A stretch of 64,000 bases of DNA from Isoetes taiwanensis (GCA_021234155.1 JAJEKV010000167.1:1-64000); one strand, 5' to 3'; positions 1-12,509 are shown, numbered from the stretch's first letter. Notes: generated by a model from the letters alone, not told the origin. Numbers and translations are program-made.

Positions 1-600
1 TTATAATGCTTGCTAAGGTCATTATTGTAATGCCTTTCTTTTGACATTGTTATACTTTGAAGCTCATTCTCTTTGTGTATTGTATTGGGTGTTGATGGGT
101 AGTAAGCTTTCCAAAACCCTAAACTAAGAGTAAAGACCATCGCTTTTATTCTCGTAAAGCATGAGCACGCGAAAGATATTTCTTTTCTGCTCTACTTTAT
201 TTCATTCTCGTTTCTACTATGCGTGGCATATTATATATCTTAGTCGATATACATTTTATTTTTGTACTTCTTTGCATGTTACAGGATTAAGGACAATAAC
301 TTCTTTATAATAATTCTTTGCATTTTATGCAGTCTTGAGCTTCTTGTACTTTTCATTGCTTTTCGCATGCAAATACCATGAATAATTGCAAGATAGTGGA
401 CCGTGTCGTTAAAAATGTCAGCTAGTGGGGCACAACTTTTGGCCGAGAAAGCGTTCCAGCACTAAGTCACGAAACTGGGGCGTCAAGCCCGTCCGCCTTC
501 TCCCTCCTTTCCCACGGTAGCGAAAACTTCAGGTCGGTGTTCTTGTTGTGATGATGGAGCATGGAAGCAGCGGATGATTTCACCATCGGAGATGCAATGC
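1..600. other. AT-rich stretch, no gene seen
   Basis: No motif, splice-bounded exon or repeat could be supported here. The overlapping minus-strand reading frames at 467-725 lie opposite the start of the degraded region that follows and show no recognisable family. Confidence 0.5.
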
Positions 601-2080
601 AATTGAGTTGAAGCCGAGGAAAAAGCGGTTGGAAAATAATATCGCGAGGATCGAGATTGGGATGCATTTGGACAAAGAAGTTGAACAAAGGGAAGATAAA
701 ATGGCATTGTGCAAGGCATCTTCAAGAGAAGTTGGAAACACTCTGTGAAAAATCTACAAAAATTGTCACAACAAAGTAAGAAACAATACGGCCCTTGATT
801 TTGCGTTTGAAAATTGCACTAGATCAATGCGCACGAACACAAAATGGCTGGGCATTTGGTCGGCACATCAAAGATACCACAACAATAGACAAGTAAAAAA
901 CGGGCGTGACAAGTTGTAGCAAATATTAGAAACTGAAATGAAAGAAAGCCAAAGGTGGCCAAATGATCAAATGAGGTCATAGGCATGTGGGGAAAACATA
1001 AAAAACCTTAGAGAATGCAAAGATGAGATTGGAAAAATCGGTTTACTTATCACAAAGAATCTGGAATTAGGAAGTGAGCTGAAAGGCAATGAGAAGGCCT
1101 CCGATTCTGTAAAAATGATGTTGGAAGAATTTGAGAAAATAGTTGGAAGAGCAAACCCTGAATGATTTGGCTACAAAACAAAGAGGAGTTCAAAAGCAAT
1201 CCAACATGTGAGTTGGAGGCGAGAAATTAAAGATTTGGAGCATCCGAGGATGGAAACTTAGTACAGAACAAGGTACAAAAAGCAATGAACCCCACATCAT
1301 TAGCCAATGAGCGGTCAATAAACTCAAACTTGAGGAGGAGTTAAAAGTTCTCGAAGAAGAAACGAAGAGACTTCTACATTTCTACATAAAATATTTGTGG
1401 AAGCTGAAAATGGATACTCACACAACATTTAGCATCTCTACTATTATCACAGAGATAAGTTGCTAGTGGAAGATTCATTTTATACATGTTAGGCATGTGG
1501 TCTGAATTCACTAAAGCTACGGTTAAGTTTAGCACTGAATTGCCAACATGACCAGTATCATATAGCTTGTTGTTCATTGTTGAGAGGAGGACAATGTATT
1601 CATGGTTTGCCTTCGGTGCGGGAAGGGTGTATTTGTGAGCTAGGTTTTAGCCATGTGCAGTGCTTCAAAATGAGTACACCAAAAGGATGTGTTAATCCAT
1701 TCACGCGCAATTGAGGTCTCACTGCTGAGGTTCAAAGAAGGACAATGGTGCCATTTGAAGATGCACAACACCTTGAAAGTCCTATAGAATCTGATCAATT
1801 GTGGTGATTTGATTACCAGCAGAAACCACCACCACCGGTCAAGAAACTGTCCGAAAATTTATAGAAAGAAATTTTGTAAACATGAAAAGACCATCGGAAA
1901 AAACAAGACCGATTGTACACTGAAGCACCTAAGGAAGTTGAGGGGAGTAATTCCATGGATGAAAACCTTGTTGAATATTTGCAGAAAGGAAAGGACGAGA
2001 ACAAACAAGGGGGTAAGGAGGATAGCAAAGTAGTTGTTAGGGCTACAAGAAAGAGAACAAAGTAGCTATGCAAAAAGATG
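600..2080 (+). pseudogene. Degraded upstream part of FCP1-like gene A (coiled coil, linker)
   Basis: Short open stretches in shifting frames look like eroded coding sequence. Around 600-720 and 1010-1165 the plus strand encodes highly charged, coiled-coil-like peptide (for example ECKDEIGKIGLLITKNLELG near 1015). At 1595-1790 there is a Cys-rich piece (CLRCGKGVFV) and then a piece ending in PFEDAQHLESPIESDQL. At 1920-2050 a K/E-rich linker is visible (DENLVEYLQKGKDENKQGGK). Stops separate all of these. The order coiled coil, acidic/basic linker, then phosphatase domain resembles the minus-strand gene at 57.0-58.7 kb, so I infer this is the front of the same decayed gene. No start codon or splice sites could be assigned with confidence. 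Confidence 0.4.
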
Positions 2081-2419
2081 CAGAAGGGCCCTCAATCATG
2101 ACACCACACATACTCGAAGTGTGTTCAAGAAAAATGCGTGAAGGCCCCCCAGAGTTTCAGTGAGCCCGATCTTCAACAAATGATTCTTTGCCATTACTAA
2201 CCACGAAAAGGGGTATAAAGCATTGTTGGGCAAGAAGGCCACAAATTTAGTGTTGATTAAAAACATTGAATATTATTGATTTTCTTTTGTTGCATTCCTT
2301 GTGGGATTACCAGTTCATACATTTAGGTCGAATCTGCTGTTGATCTGAAAAGGTTTCCACATTCAACCCATTTTTCATTTTCATCTTCATCTATTTATTC
2401 ATGTAGTAATTCTGTTGTG

Positions 2420-3010
2420 TAGGTATTGAGGGATGTTCCAACATACTAAATATTGATTTGCCAGCCAAAGATAAACTCATTGTCTTGGATTTAAATGGTG
2501 TGTTGGTAAAAACATTTGGTGCAAATGAACACATACAGCTTGGAAGCGGGATTGACAAATGACATACACTAGCGTAAAGAAGTGATATTCCGGTGGAAGA
2601 GTGTTCTTCTTGAAGACTTTGTTAAGTGTTGTGTTGGTATATGGTCATCAATGCAACTCTCCAATGTGGAAGATGTCTTTTGCAAGTACTATGTCAGTTG
2701 AGGGGGAATTTGACGAATTTGTATGGGAATGGCGGGAAAAATGTGTGCGCACTTGGGGTTTCACCACCCTAACAAACTGGCTGTCCAGTCATGATGAAAC
2801 ACTTGGGGAAATATATAGTCATACCCAAGATTCTCGGGTAAGACTTTGCTTCTTGATGATTCATTGTACAAGTCTTACCTTAGCAAGACCACGGAAATTT
2901 AAATTTTGCATTCCAAGAAGATGGATGTCCATGATGAAGTGCTACCGGTACTCACCCAAAGATAGAAAAATACTGCAGGCCAAAGGCCGAGGAAGAAATG
3001 AAATTCTTGG
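2420..3010 (+). pseudogene. FCP1/NIF-type (HAD) phosphatase-like domain, copy A, broken
   Basis: This is the remnant of a phosphatase-like domain of the FCP1/NLI-interacting-factor family, HAD-fold enzymes that in other proteins dephosphorylate Ser/Thr, for instance on the RNA polymerase II tail. Three family landmarks occur in order. LIVLDLNGVLVKT at 2479-2514 is the nucleophile motif, with Asn where canonical enzymes have the second Asp. CVGIWSSMQLSNVEDVF follows near 2630-2680. TLLLDDSLYKSYL at 2843-2881 is the late acidic motif. The first landmark is in a different frame from the other two, and stops follow VEDVF, so there are frameshifts and nonsense codons. A tail resembling the family C-terminus continues to about 2970. 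The DLN variant suggests the ancestor was already a weak or non-canonical enzyme. A second copy lies on the opposite strand at 49.9-60.2 kb. Confidence 0.75.
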
Positions 3011-3179
3011 TGAAAATACACATAGATACAAGCCTTGGCCTAAGAGCAGATAGAAGATTATGAAGAGCTATGCTTGGAAAAAATACCGGAAAAGCGATTA
3101 GATTCTGGGTTTGTGAAGGAGGTGGAGAAGGTTTATGGTGATGGCGGCTTGTCATTCTCCATGATTATTGGTCTGTTTG

Positions 3180-3980
3180 GTCATTTTATTTAGGCCAAAG
3201 GAATCTACACTTTCATGTACCATCTTTATCTTAATTTAAAATATTTTTTGCTATATTGTTTATGTAGTTCAATGTAGAGACTTGTCTATAAAGTTTTTGC
3301 TATATTGTTTATATATACTTCAATCTTGTTGAAAGGGATGCTTAAAACTTATCAAGTGCTTAAAAAAAATTACGCAAGTGCTATGGTTTTGAGTCTTAAT
3401 GGCAGTCTGCTTGTTGTCTTTGTGTGAGATACTTTTATGTAGTTGCTTAATGTCATCCTGTGCTTACCCTTGTCATCTTGGTGGAGTGCGATTCTTATTG
3501 TTAAGCCATATAACCCTATTAAAGTAGTTGTTTATTGCGCAAGTGCTGCATTAAAGGCTTGTTACTCACCAGCCTTGCTGAAAGTGATTAAAATGCGTTT
3601 AGTGTTTGAAACTAATGAAAGAGCTAGAGCACTGTTACATTCAAGCAGAATCTGAATGGACTGCACAGGAATTCGAACTTCATAAATTTGATAGATAGAC
3701 AAAAATAACATTTCATAGATGAAGAAGAAGAGATCTCAATGAAACAAGAAACAAAGTTACAACAAAGTTTGATGGTAAACAAGATTTTTTATAAAAAAAA
3801 GGCCATTAGGCCAATGTATTAAATTTTACAAAATTTTTACAAAATTTTAGCCCCGAGAGGCCGCTGTATTCTTCAAAGGGGTGTCTTCTTCAAAGGGGGT
3901 TGTCTTCTTCATCAAGGGGGTGTCTTCTTCAAGGGGTGTCTTCTTCATCATCTGCTTCCCCTCGATTCATTCTCCATCCA
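3180..3980. other. No gene; short pyrimidine tandem repeat at 3870-3960
   Basis: Mostly AT-rich sequence. At 3870-3960 a unit of about 17-20 bp containing GGGGGTGTCTTCTTC is repeated four or five times with small indels. The plus-strand frame at 3443-3655 has no recognisable domain. Confidence 0.5.
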
Positions 3981-4081
3981 TCAGAACAAATGAAACAAAC
4001 GAAAAATTAAACAAACGAAGATTAAACAAACAAAAAAAATGAAAACAGGAAACAAATGAAAATTTGTGCATGTACCTTTAA

Positions 4082-4427
4082 GGAAAAGCCCCGAGCTCCT
4101 CCGTCGTCGCCTTCCCTCGTCTTCCTCTTCCTCTTCCTCTTCCTCTTCCTCTTCTTTCCTCGCCTCCTCTTCCTCTTTCCTTAAGCCTATCCATCCCCTC
4201 GCATCACGGCGGTGACATATTCCTAATTCATTTCTCTCGATTCTCATTTTCCATTCCTCATAGGAATCAGAAGATGAGGAATCGAATCGACTCCTCAAAC
4301 CGGGAGGCGTGAGAGTGGGCGGAGAGGAGGCAGCAGAGGGGGGGCAGCAAGCAACCTCCCGGCGGAAGAGTGGAGGAACACCTCTTCGACGCCAGTGCCC
4401 GCCGAGGTGACCTCCGCCCCTCGCCAC
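4082..4427 (-). other. Possible first exon with poly-Glu tract (unrecognised)
   Basis: An open minus-strand frame runs from an ATG at 4427 and ends in GLFLK followed by a plausible 5' splice site (AAAG|GTACAT) near 4080. It is unusually GC-rich for this window. It encodes an Arg/Gly/Pro-rich start, a Ser-rich patch and a long Glu run made by a CTTCCT-type microsatellite (about 4118-4180 on the plus strand). The Glu run and the reading frame open on the other strand as well warn that this may be simple sequence rather than a gene. No family is recognised. Confidence 0.25.
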
Positions 4428-5059
4428 GCGCTCGCCTCATGCCTGAGGATTGGGAGGATTGGCGGAGTGCGAGGGAGGAATTGGCGGGCGATGAATTAGA
4501 GCTTGTAGGGCGTGAGCTGGAGCTTGTGGGCTTAATACCGCTAAGTCTCCGCTTTAGGGCGCAAGCACGATAAACCTCACACGCCACGGAACAATTAATT
4601 GTAACCAGCCGCAATATTTCTCGGTATGACTACCCAATTGACACATGTCATCAAGGAAACGCCTTGACAATATAATTTTGCCAAGAATGTTGGGATAGTG
4701 ATGGTACCAAAATAAATAATTGAACCTTATTCCAATGTCACAAATCTACATTCTTATAAAACAACAATTCAATCTTCAATTGATATACGTGTCCATGCAC
4801 ACCACCCTTGTGCATCCCTCACTATTGTTAATATATATAAAAATATGTGCTTACATGCTTAGGTCTTTGGAACAACAAATCACTTGAAAAGAATAACATC
4901 AATTTGTTTTAGTGTCAAACAATTACATTGTTATTGGGAGGCCCGGCCATAATTTTTCATGGGTCTCCTGTGAAATTTCGCATATGTCTGCCTTCTAGTT
5001 TTCCATATTAATTTTAGGATATCTTACCACATGGCTGTGCACGGAGGCTTGGGTTGTTT

Positions 5060-7870
5060 AGTGAGCAACATATATACTTGAAATTACCCAAGAATTGATA
5101 ATACAATCCACTTAAGATAACCTCATGCACTCCAAATTTTTTGCCCCATCCATCTTTGTATGAATCTTCAAGTGTGCATTTGGGTTCACATTGCGCTTGA
5201 GGATGTAGAAGTCCACACCCTCAATTGTCTACCTCAGCATTCACCGCAAAATTGTCACCCACCTCTACCAAATTACTGATCCATTCATTGGCTTGTTCAA
5301 GAGTCTCCTTTTTCTTCTCAACTCCCCTGTTTTAAATTCGGTTACCTCCCACTTTCCAAATCTACGTATTGATGCAGGAGTCCCAATTATGATCCATGCA
5401 AAACGAAAGGGAAACATGACGGGCATCTATGAGCAAGCCTGTTTGGTCTAGTCCTGGCGACAGTGTCCTGATGGAATCTTCTTTGTGCCTTTGAGTGTTT
5501 CAATTTCATATTCTTCCATGTTTGCCACAAATAAAGGGTTCAATTTCCCAAAAATATCTTTTTGATCTCATCTGTTTCATCGATCGTAGGCTGGCAAAAA
5601 ATATGTACCACGAAATTTTATAATATCTTTAGCATGCCTCCGCTTGCACACCATTGGGTTTGAGTTGTTCCTTACTTAGCGACCTTTTGATAATGTAAAG
5701 ACACGCACCATCATGTTCACCTTTACCATGGCATGAGGCAAAGTAGTTCCACACTATTTCCTTTGTCATTGATTGTGAAGTACCGCCTAAGAAAAAAAAA
5801 AAGTTTTCTCGACTTGAATTGTGATGAGCAGCCATCACTCCAAAACCAATGCTTCTCATACTCTATTTCGTTGCTCCTTAAGCCATGCAACATGCTTTTT
5901 GTAGGCGGTGTTCCACAAATAATGAGTCATGCACTTTATCATCGAAAATGTAAAAGTGAGTCTCTTTTATGATCTTCCTACCGTTGTTGAGTCTATTCTT
6001 TGATCCGCTCCAACCTTACGTTCTTTTTCTCTTCTTTTTGAAGTCTTCTTAAATGCGACAGCGAATGGTGGAATATCGTTACTTTTGTCATGCCTATATG
6101 TTATGTGAACAAGTATAGAAACTTATGGTCTACGTATGCGCATTGATGGGGCTCATTCCGGATCTTGATGTAATTTTTTCGCAAAGTCAATAACGGATAC
6201 AATTGTATCTTCACGGAAATAATGACACACAATGTTTAAACTGATTGGCACATAATGTGCTATGTAATTGTGTGGAACAAAATCTGATATTACCTTCTTC
6301 ACTTCCTCTTGAAATTCTTTGGGTTCTTCACTTCATACATACTAATCTCAAGGCAGTTTGTACCTCAAAGCCTTTCTTGATCCCTGAATTCTCGTCCCGG
6401 TCCACGGGTTGCTTTTCAAATGTCTTCCAATTAACTAGTAATGAACCCGTGGCCATCCATTTCTGTGGACATTTTCTAATTCTATCCAACCCACATTTTT
6501 TACACGCCAACATCAAGCGCTTATGATCAAACCACTCCTCATCATCACCTTTGTTTGCCCAGACCACTTGTCTCCATAAATCACCGGTAATTTGATTGTA
6601 TGCTCCTTGGCTGCACATTCTCCGGCGAGGCCAAATCTCCAAGATGGCCAATTGTCATGAACTCCACCCGATTTTCTCGGCATTGCTCAATCCTTGCATG
6701 ATGTATTCAAATTTCAAGTGGTAAATGCAACATGTATGCCCTCTCGCACCATCCTCCTTACAAAACTAGGTTTCAACCTCTCAAAAGTCTACGAAATGCA
6801 ATTTTGATATGAGGATTCTCCTCTCTAAACCCAGGTAGAATTGCAACCTGTGGGAAATCGTGTGAATGCCAAATAAATGCTACATATAATGAACCCTACA
6901 ATATAGGATGAATACTTACTTACTTGCTGACTTCAAGAAGGTGAATTGGATGTTCCATCTTTATTCCCGTCTCGATACATACTTCCCTCCGTCTTTCTTG
7001 TATGGAGAAACTCTTGTATTTTCTCGTCGAGAACTTGATAACAGCCTTTCTATTGTGATCTAACATGCTATCCATCCGCTTCCTCCTCCCGAACATTGAC
7101 CAAGGTCCTTCCCCTTTGTTAGCTTGCACCCTTCTTTGAAAAGCATTTGAAATTGTTTTTTCGGGGATCTTGAGCAATCAGCCACTTTTCGCTTGATTCA
7201 ATGGCTTGACACCATTTGTACCTACTTCAGCGCCATTATCGGGGTGGACTTCCTTTAATGAAGCATGTCATAATTCCTCTCAAACTTATGTTCTTGCATT
7301 GTTTCCTTCAAATTCTTCACCATTTGCTTTCGGCCATATAGTAACCTGCTTAGATTTCTTTATAGAAGCAATTGGTAAAATCCTTGCCCTCCAAAGAAGA
7401 CGTCAAGGATGCGCCTTTGTCATTGTCATCAACATTTGTCTTGATTTGGTTGAATACTTCATAAATTTCTCCCCCAAATTTCTCTTATTCTCTTGGTCAC
7501 TTTCGGCCTCAATTTCTTATTATTCGTCTTTTGAAGCTGAATCTTTAGAAGAGAAATTCTTCTTCATTGCTACCTTCTTTGCATACAATCTCGCCTCGAT
7601 CTCTTCTTGCTGTATCAATGGCTCTCAGAATTGAACGGGAGAGGAATTGGGTTTCATCTATCCCGATTTACGTGTATTGCCGAATTGGTGAGGGCAAATT
7701 GTTGAATTTCGTTCGTGCAATTCTTGGAAACAATTAGTCCCTCCATTTTGCTTGAATTCAAGATGGGTTAGCCCGCCATCCGGGAATATGGCGGGGCTCT
7801 GAGGTGCATTCATGTTTCCGCACCAAACATGTTCATGATTCTCTCTTTTGTCATTTGACGGGCGGCGCAC
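5060..7870 (-). pseudogene. Decayed transposon-like gene with DGCxxQFK and CHGKGxHDG motifs
   Basis: Reading the minus strand from 7870 to 5060 gives a long coding remnant split over all three frames. In order: a charged N-terminal part (EEIEARLYAKKVAMKKNF near 7570); a segment ending LLEVS at a good donor (GTAAGTAAG, 6928-6936) with an acceptor (TTTCCCACAG) near 6850; a segment with VAILPGFREENPHIKIAF; a Cys/His segment with CIYHLKFEYIMQGL near 6700; CKKCGLDRIRKCP near 6490; EHWFWSDGCSSQFKSRK near 5830; FASCHGKGEHDGA near 5720; and WGKKFGVHEVILSGLYYQF near 5100. From memory, a similar set of motifs occurs in many uncharacterised, often multicopy animal and plant proteins that look transposon-derived; I cannot name the superfamily. 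Numerous frameshifts, including a poly-T run inside the SDGC segment, show it is dead. Confidence 0.55.
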
Positions 7871-9120
7871 CTACATGTCAATACTTTCAATCACGCCGTC
7901 GTGTTTAAAACACACCGATTTTAAGCACTTGTAAGCGTCCGGACGGTGATTTCTCGCTACCCAAGACCGATTTTGCACCCAAATGCGCCATTAAGATAAT
8001 TTTAAGCACATTTCTGGAACCTAAGTGTCCATATCTTTCTTAAGTGATCTCTACATCACTCTCTTTACAATTAATTTACGATATGCAATTTTTGTGCATG
8101 TACGCCCCTCATTAAGTAATTTACGCTTCGGCGACATTTTCAACATCGAGTTTTATGGATCACATATCACCGCTAGCTTTGCTTGAGTTGCGAAAATGAT
8201 ATATAGAACACAATGCAACCTTGTTACCCGTCGGCACAACTTATTTATAATGACACTCAATTTTGTTATTTCACCATGCGTGATGTGCTTTAAAACCGGC
8301 TTGACCATACTGTTTCTCATTCTCGGTGGACTTGCAATTGCAACCGCTTTTACGTGCATTAATCCCTTTGCAGCCTAATCTTCTTTTTGCCCTCGCTATG
8401 CCTTTTTTATTTTCAGGAGCCTTTGTTCCATCACAAAACATCACAGCTTACCATCATGATTACCTTTGGGAGACCCACCATCTTGACCTACCAATTGTTG
8501 AGGCAATCTCATTTCCGGCTTGGACAATAATTTCAAGTCCCGCTTCATCATGGGAATCCTGCTTGTTGTAAGTCCATAATTTTTACTTTTTGGCAAAGCT
8601 AATTACCTTGCTTATGCAGGCTACACGGGTTCAAGTGCATGGAAAGTTTGTCTCTGGAGTTTTGCTACCTTCGCAACTCTGCACTACAGAAGTTAGAGGT
8701 CTGTAATCTGTTATAAATAGAAGGATGACATACGTTGTTTGCAGATTCGTTTTCCTGTTGGTGCAACACACGATATTGCAATCACAGTTTTATGTTTATG
8801 AATTCCCCAATCGTGATGGTCTGCATCATATCATTGGGTTTCAAAGAGTTGGATATTGAGCTTTCATCCTTACCATGGGATATGAATATATCATGGCTGG
8901 CAATTTAGTACATATCAAGAACCATGTATTCTTTTGTCTCAAGCCAATTGTTCCTGCAGTCAAAAGGAGTATTGACTCACTGTACCTACACCAACACTTT
9001 TAATATGTACAAAAATCTATTGCATTCTAATGGTCATAAAATATACATAGTCATTACAGATAAGGATTGCTTGTATTGCTCATGTCTTTATGCACCATAC
9101 TGGCTGCTTCAGAAAGTGCA
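7871..9120. other. No confident gene; one exon-like stretch near 8622-8710
   Basis: A stretch after TTATGCAG (8613-8620) is open for about 30 codons, preceded by a donor-like GTAAGT near 8569, so an intron may be present. No family is recognised. The plus-strand frames at 8196-8571 have no domain I can name. Confidence 0.25.
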
Positions 9121-9123
9121 ACC

Positions 9124-9210
9124 TATCTCAGCAGAGAGGTACTCCAAATCTGCAGCAAGGTCGACAGGAGCTCTGGCTCTGGTATTTTCAATCTTTTTGA
9201 AACCTAGCAA
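9124..9210 (-). pseudogene. Histone H2A fragment
   Basis: The minus strand encodes FKKIENTRARAPVDLAADLE followed by YLSAEI. This matches the H2A core around helix 2, where family members have FLKxGxYxxRVGAGAPVYLAAVLEYLxAEI. Only about 28 residues are left and the following bases do not continue the H2A fold, so this is a scrap, probably from an old retrocopy. The plus-strand frame of 161 codons across this place (8924-9409) is unrelated. Confidence 0.5.
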
Positions 9211-9214
9211 ACAG

Positions 9215-11335
9215 AAGGACAAACATTTAGCTAAGATTATTCTAATCTTCCCTATTTTCTCCATGCATGTTACCTTCAGAATGTTTCCAGGCAAAGCTTA
9301 TTCCACCCTTCAATCAAATCTGCAAAACAGTCACACAATTTTGCGTGATGATCAACAACTACATGTGAGATGGTGCCCTGGGATCACTACAAAATTAGCA
9401 GACATTTGAACATAGAATAGAGACAGAGAAAGCATACATATTCTAGGATAAGCCACGTCGAACATGGCAGCCCATGGTCGTTTCCAATTCCAATTTCTCA
9501 TATTTCTACAAATAAGAATATTTCTCATATTTTTAATCTCAGTCATTGCCAGCAAGACCCAGCTTGGCAGGCTCCAAAACCTAAACAATATGTAGAAACC
9601 CACATGAAAAACCCGCAAAAACAATTCTTGAACTAAGATGTTTGCCGGATTCATATTGAGCTTTTGAAGCAATGATAGACAAAGGCACGCGAGGCACCAC
9701 ATTTAATTTCTAACATCATAGATGCCTCACCATGACCACATTCATGTCTCTAGACAATCCGGCAATGTAGTCTGCACACTGCAGACTTACAACAGTAAGA
9801 AAACATGCCCTAGTAAAGAATGTCCCTTGCATAATTACTTTGGTGCATCATGCGAAGAATTTTTCAAGGAGCTCACCCCTGTCCATCCCTTGCTGTCATC
9901 AAGCACTCTATTTTCTTATTTCTATGCAACTCTTTCACCGGATTGAGAAGCAAGCATCTAGAGTTATGGAGGTTAAGGTTAAGCATGGGATATAGGGACA
10001 CCCTCTCCTAACGGCTAATAGAAACCTGTCACATAACTTTGCCCTTCGATAACAGAAATTTTTTTTGTCCAGTGTGGGCCGTCAAATTTGCTCAGGTTAA
10101 TTCTAGCTGCCCGATCTAGGGCGTGATCCATGACAAATAAATCTTCATGGCAAATAATTGATCTGCTCCAAGCCGATCAAAAATAAAAAAGATCTCAGAT
10201 TATGAAGGAAGCTAAAATCGTTCAGAGGCGTGTATGCCATTGCTCTAGATGCTCCTGCATTTGTAGAACCCTAGTGCAGTTCTCTGCTCCGGTGATGGTC
10301 TATTGCAGAAAACTCTGCTTCGATGATCAAAGCCTACAGAGATCAGCCTAAGTTTCTGCAACTTACCGTGGCTCCAACACAGGAATGCCCCTTGTTGATC
10401 CAAAAAGCATGATAAGGATGAACTCGAAATGAATGCATCCCTTCCTTGTGTTCAACAAAATTGGCCCATCGGATCTACTCGTTGAATTCTAGCCATTGGA
10501 TTTAGGGCTGGATTCAACACCGCATAACATTATAATATAGGATAAGATAATATGTTATATTAAAAAAAAGCAAGGATAAAAAAACTAATAAAATTTTGAC
10601 CAACGTTTTTATCATACATACGTATAATATGTTTGTTTCGAAAAATACGTTTGGTATATGTAAAATATGCTTATTTATACAACACTGGTTGCATTTACAG
10701 TTATAAATGGAGCCCTAGCATATATAAACAACCAGCACACAGAATAAGGTTTTCTTAAAGCAAAAATGGGTTACATAGCTGTGGTTAGGGAGTATCAATC
10801 CCAAAAAGATCTGCATGGAGTATTTGAAATGTAAGCTAACGACAGATTTAAACGCCAAGTTTTTTTTTTTATGATTAGCAACAACCTTTCTATTCTTTCT
10901 TATTTCATATGATGCAATTGAATTTTCATTGCATCCGCAATTCCAGAAGACTTTCATGGTACGTGATACAAATTTTTGGTTTGGGCAAACTACTATGACA
11001 TTACCATATCAAGATATTTTATAGCACATGCATTTAGAATTAGTATCATTGTTGCTTGATAGTACGCTTAAGATAGCATCTTAACATGGAAAGATTCAGG
11101 GTCTGATCAACTTAATCTATGCAAAATTAGCTCCTATAAGAATGTTAATCATGATTTTCTCCATATTAAAGAGCTCCAATATCCGTCTTAATGTGTGCAA
11201 AATTACAATGATTTCATAGCTTATATGGGTGTTCCTGTGCCTTTAGTCTTAAAGGCATTGGCATTTTGTTGCAAAGACCAATGTTTTAGCATTCACAATA
11301 ACGGACAGGCAAAGCAAACAGTTGTTGTCATTTTT
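9215..11335. other. Intergenic, nothing recognised
   Basis: AT-rich sequence with small scattered open frames on both strands but no domain, splice-bounded exon, tRNA or clear repeat. The frames at 9352-9702 (minus) and 9722-9946 (plus) were inspected and show no family resemblance. Confidence 0.45.
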
Positions 11336-11338
11336 ATT

Positions 11339-11822
11339 TGTAACAGGCCCATGGTAGACCGCTCGAGTATTCGATCCTTGAATGTGCCTGTGGGGTGTTC
11401 CCGAGACACTGGCATAAATAGGTAGAAACGACTACTCATAAACGTCTAGACGGTTTTGCCCAATTGGTTAAGGGCATGTCGGTTAGGAATGTCACAGTTG
11501 GTATTAGAGCAGGTCTCGAGTTCGAGTCTCCATGGGTGCCTGTATGCATGGGTAATTTACAAAGACTTGGTAATCATTGTGACATGGTATGACATAGACA
11601 TGGTATAGCCTTGGATGCTCGAGGACGAGCATAGTTCTAGTGGGAGAGACTGTAACGGGCCCATGGTAGACCGTTCGAGTATTCGATCCTTAAATGTGTA
11701 TGTCATGGTATAGCCTTGGATGCTCGACTAGTGGGAGAGACTGTAACGGGGGTAGACCGTTCGAGTATTCGATCCTTGAATGTGTCTGTAGGGCGAGACA
11801 CCGACATAAATGGGTATTAGCT
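11339..11822 (+). mobile_element. TRIM-type miniature LTR retroelement, recombinant LTR array
   Basis: An LTR starts TGTAACAGGCCC at 11339 and ends near 11496. It contains a TATA-like CATAAATAGG. It is followed at 11498-11513 by TTGGTATTAGAGCAGG, which matches the initiator-Met tRNA primer-binding site used by plant retroelements with one mismatch in the core. About 125 bp of noncoding internal sequence ends in a purine tract (AGTGGGAGAGAC, 11639-11650), directly before a second, truncated LTR (TGTAACGGGCCC at 11651). A short piece of internal sequence with the same purine tract then precedes a third LTR start at 11742, which runs to about 11822. The order LTR, internal, partial LTR, partial internal, partial LTR suggests recombination between copies. 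There is no coding capacity, so movement would depend on another element's enzymes. Confidence 0.8.
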
Positions 11823-12509
11823 CATCATAGCATATTCTTGCAACTCTTTCTTCCTTTAGTGCGACTTTGATATTTGATGTAATATAATTGGTTGTTGCTT
11901 TTCCATAAGCATGTTACGAGATTCTTAAAGCAGCGTAAGGACAACTTAATTATTTGGAAGGAAAAATCCTAGAAGTGGCAGCACAGAAAAAGAAAGATAA
12001 AAATAATTATTTGCACAATCATTTACCTATATGTGAGATTATGATGATATAAGAGGCTATTCTGCATGCCAGATTCTTGATATCCATATTAGAAAGTGGA
12101 AAGAGACTACTCCTTTGGAGTGCTGACAGTGTTATTTGCAATGCCACTTTTTGCAAATGTTCCAAGATGCTTGCAGGGACAGTAAAAAGGATATTCACCA
12201 CAGCGTTAGATTTGGGTTAGAAACAAAACTGTATTTATTTCACACTATTGCTGATGTTTTCATAAATATAATATTATGTCTCAGGACCTGTGGTTATGCA
12301 GGCACGTGTGTTGTAAGTTGCACATGTGATTATGCATGCACATGTGTTGTCATTTTAATGCTTATGCTAATTGTCTTTACCATTCGATTTGTTTGCAAGC
12401 ACAAATATACAAGCTGGCTTTGAAGGAAAGTAGAATACAGAAGGGCAGTTGGTCCATTCTAGGGAGATGCAAAATGACCTACAGAGGGCGATTTCTGTAT
12501 TTGAATGGC

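Noticed and set aside
8924-9409. 161-codon plus-strand frame
   Set aside because: No domain and no splice or promoter context; the only recognisable protein signal here is the H2A scrap on the other strand.
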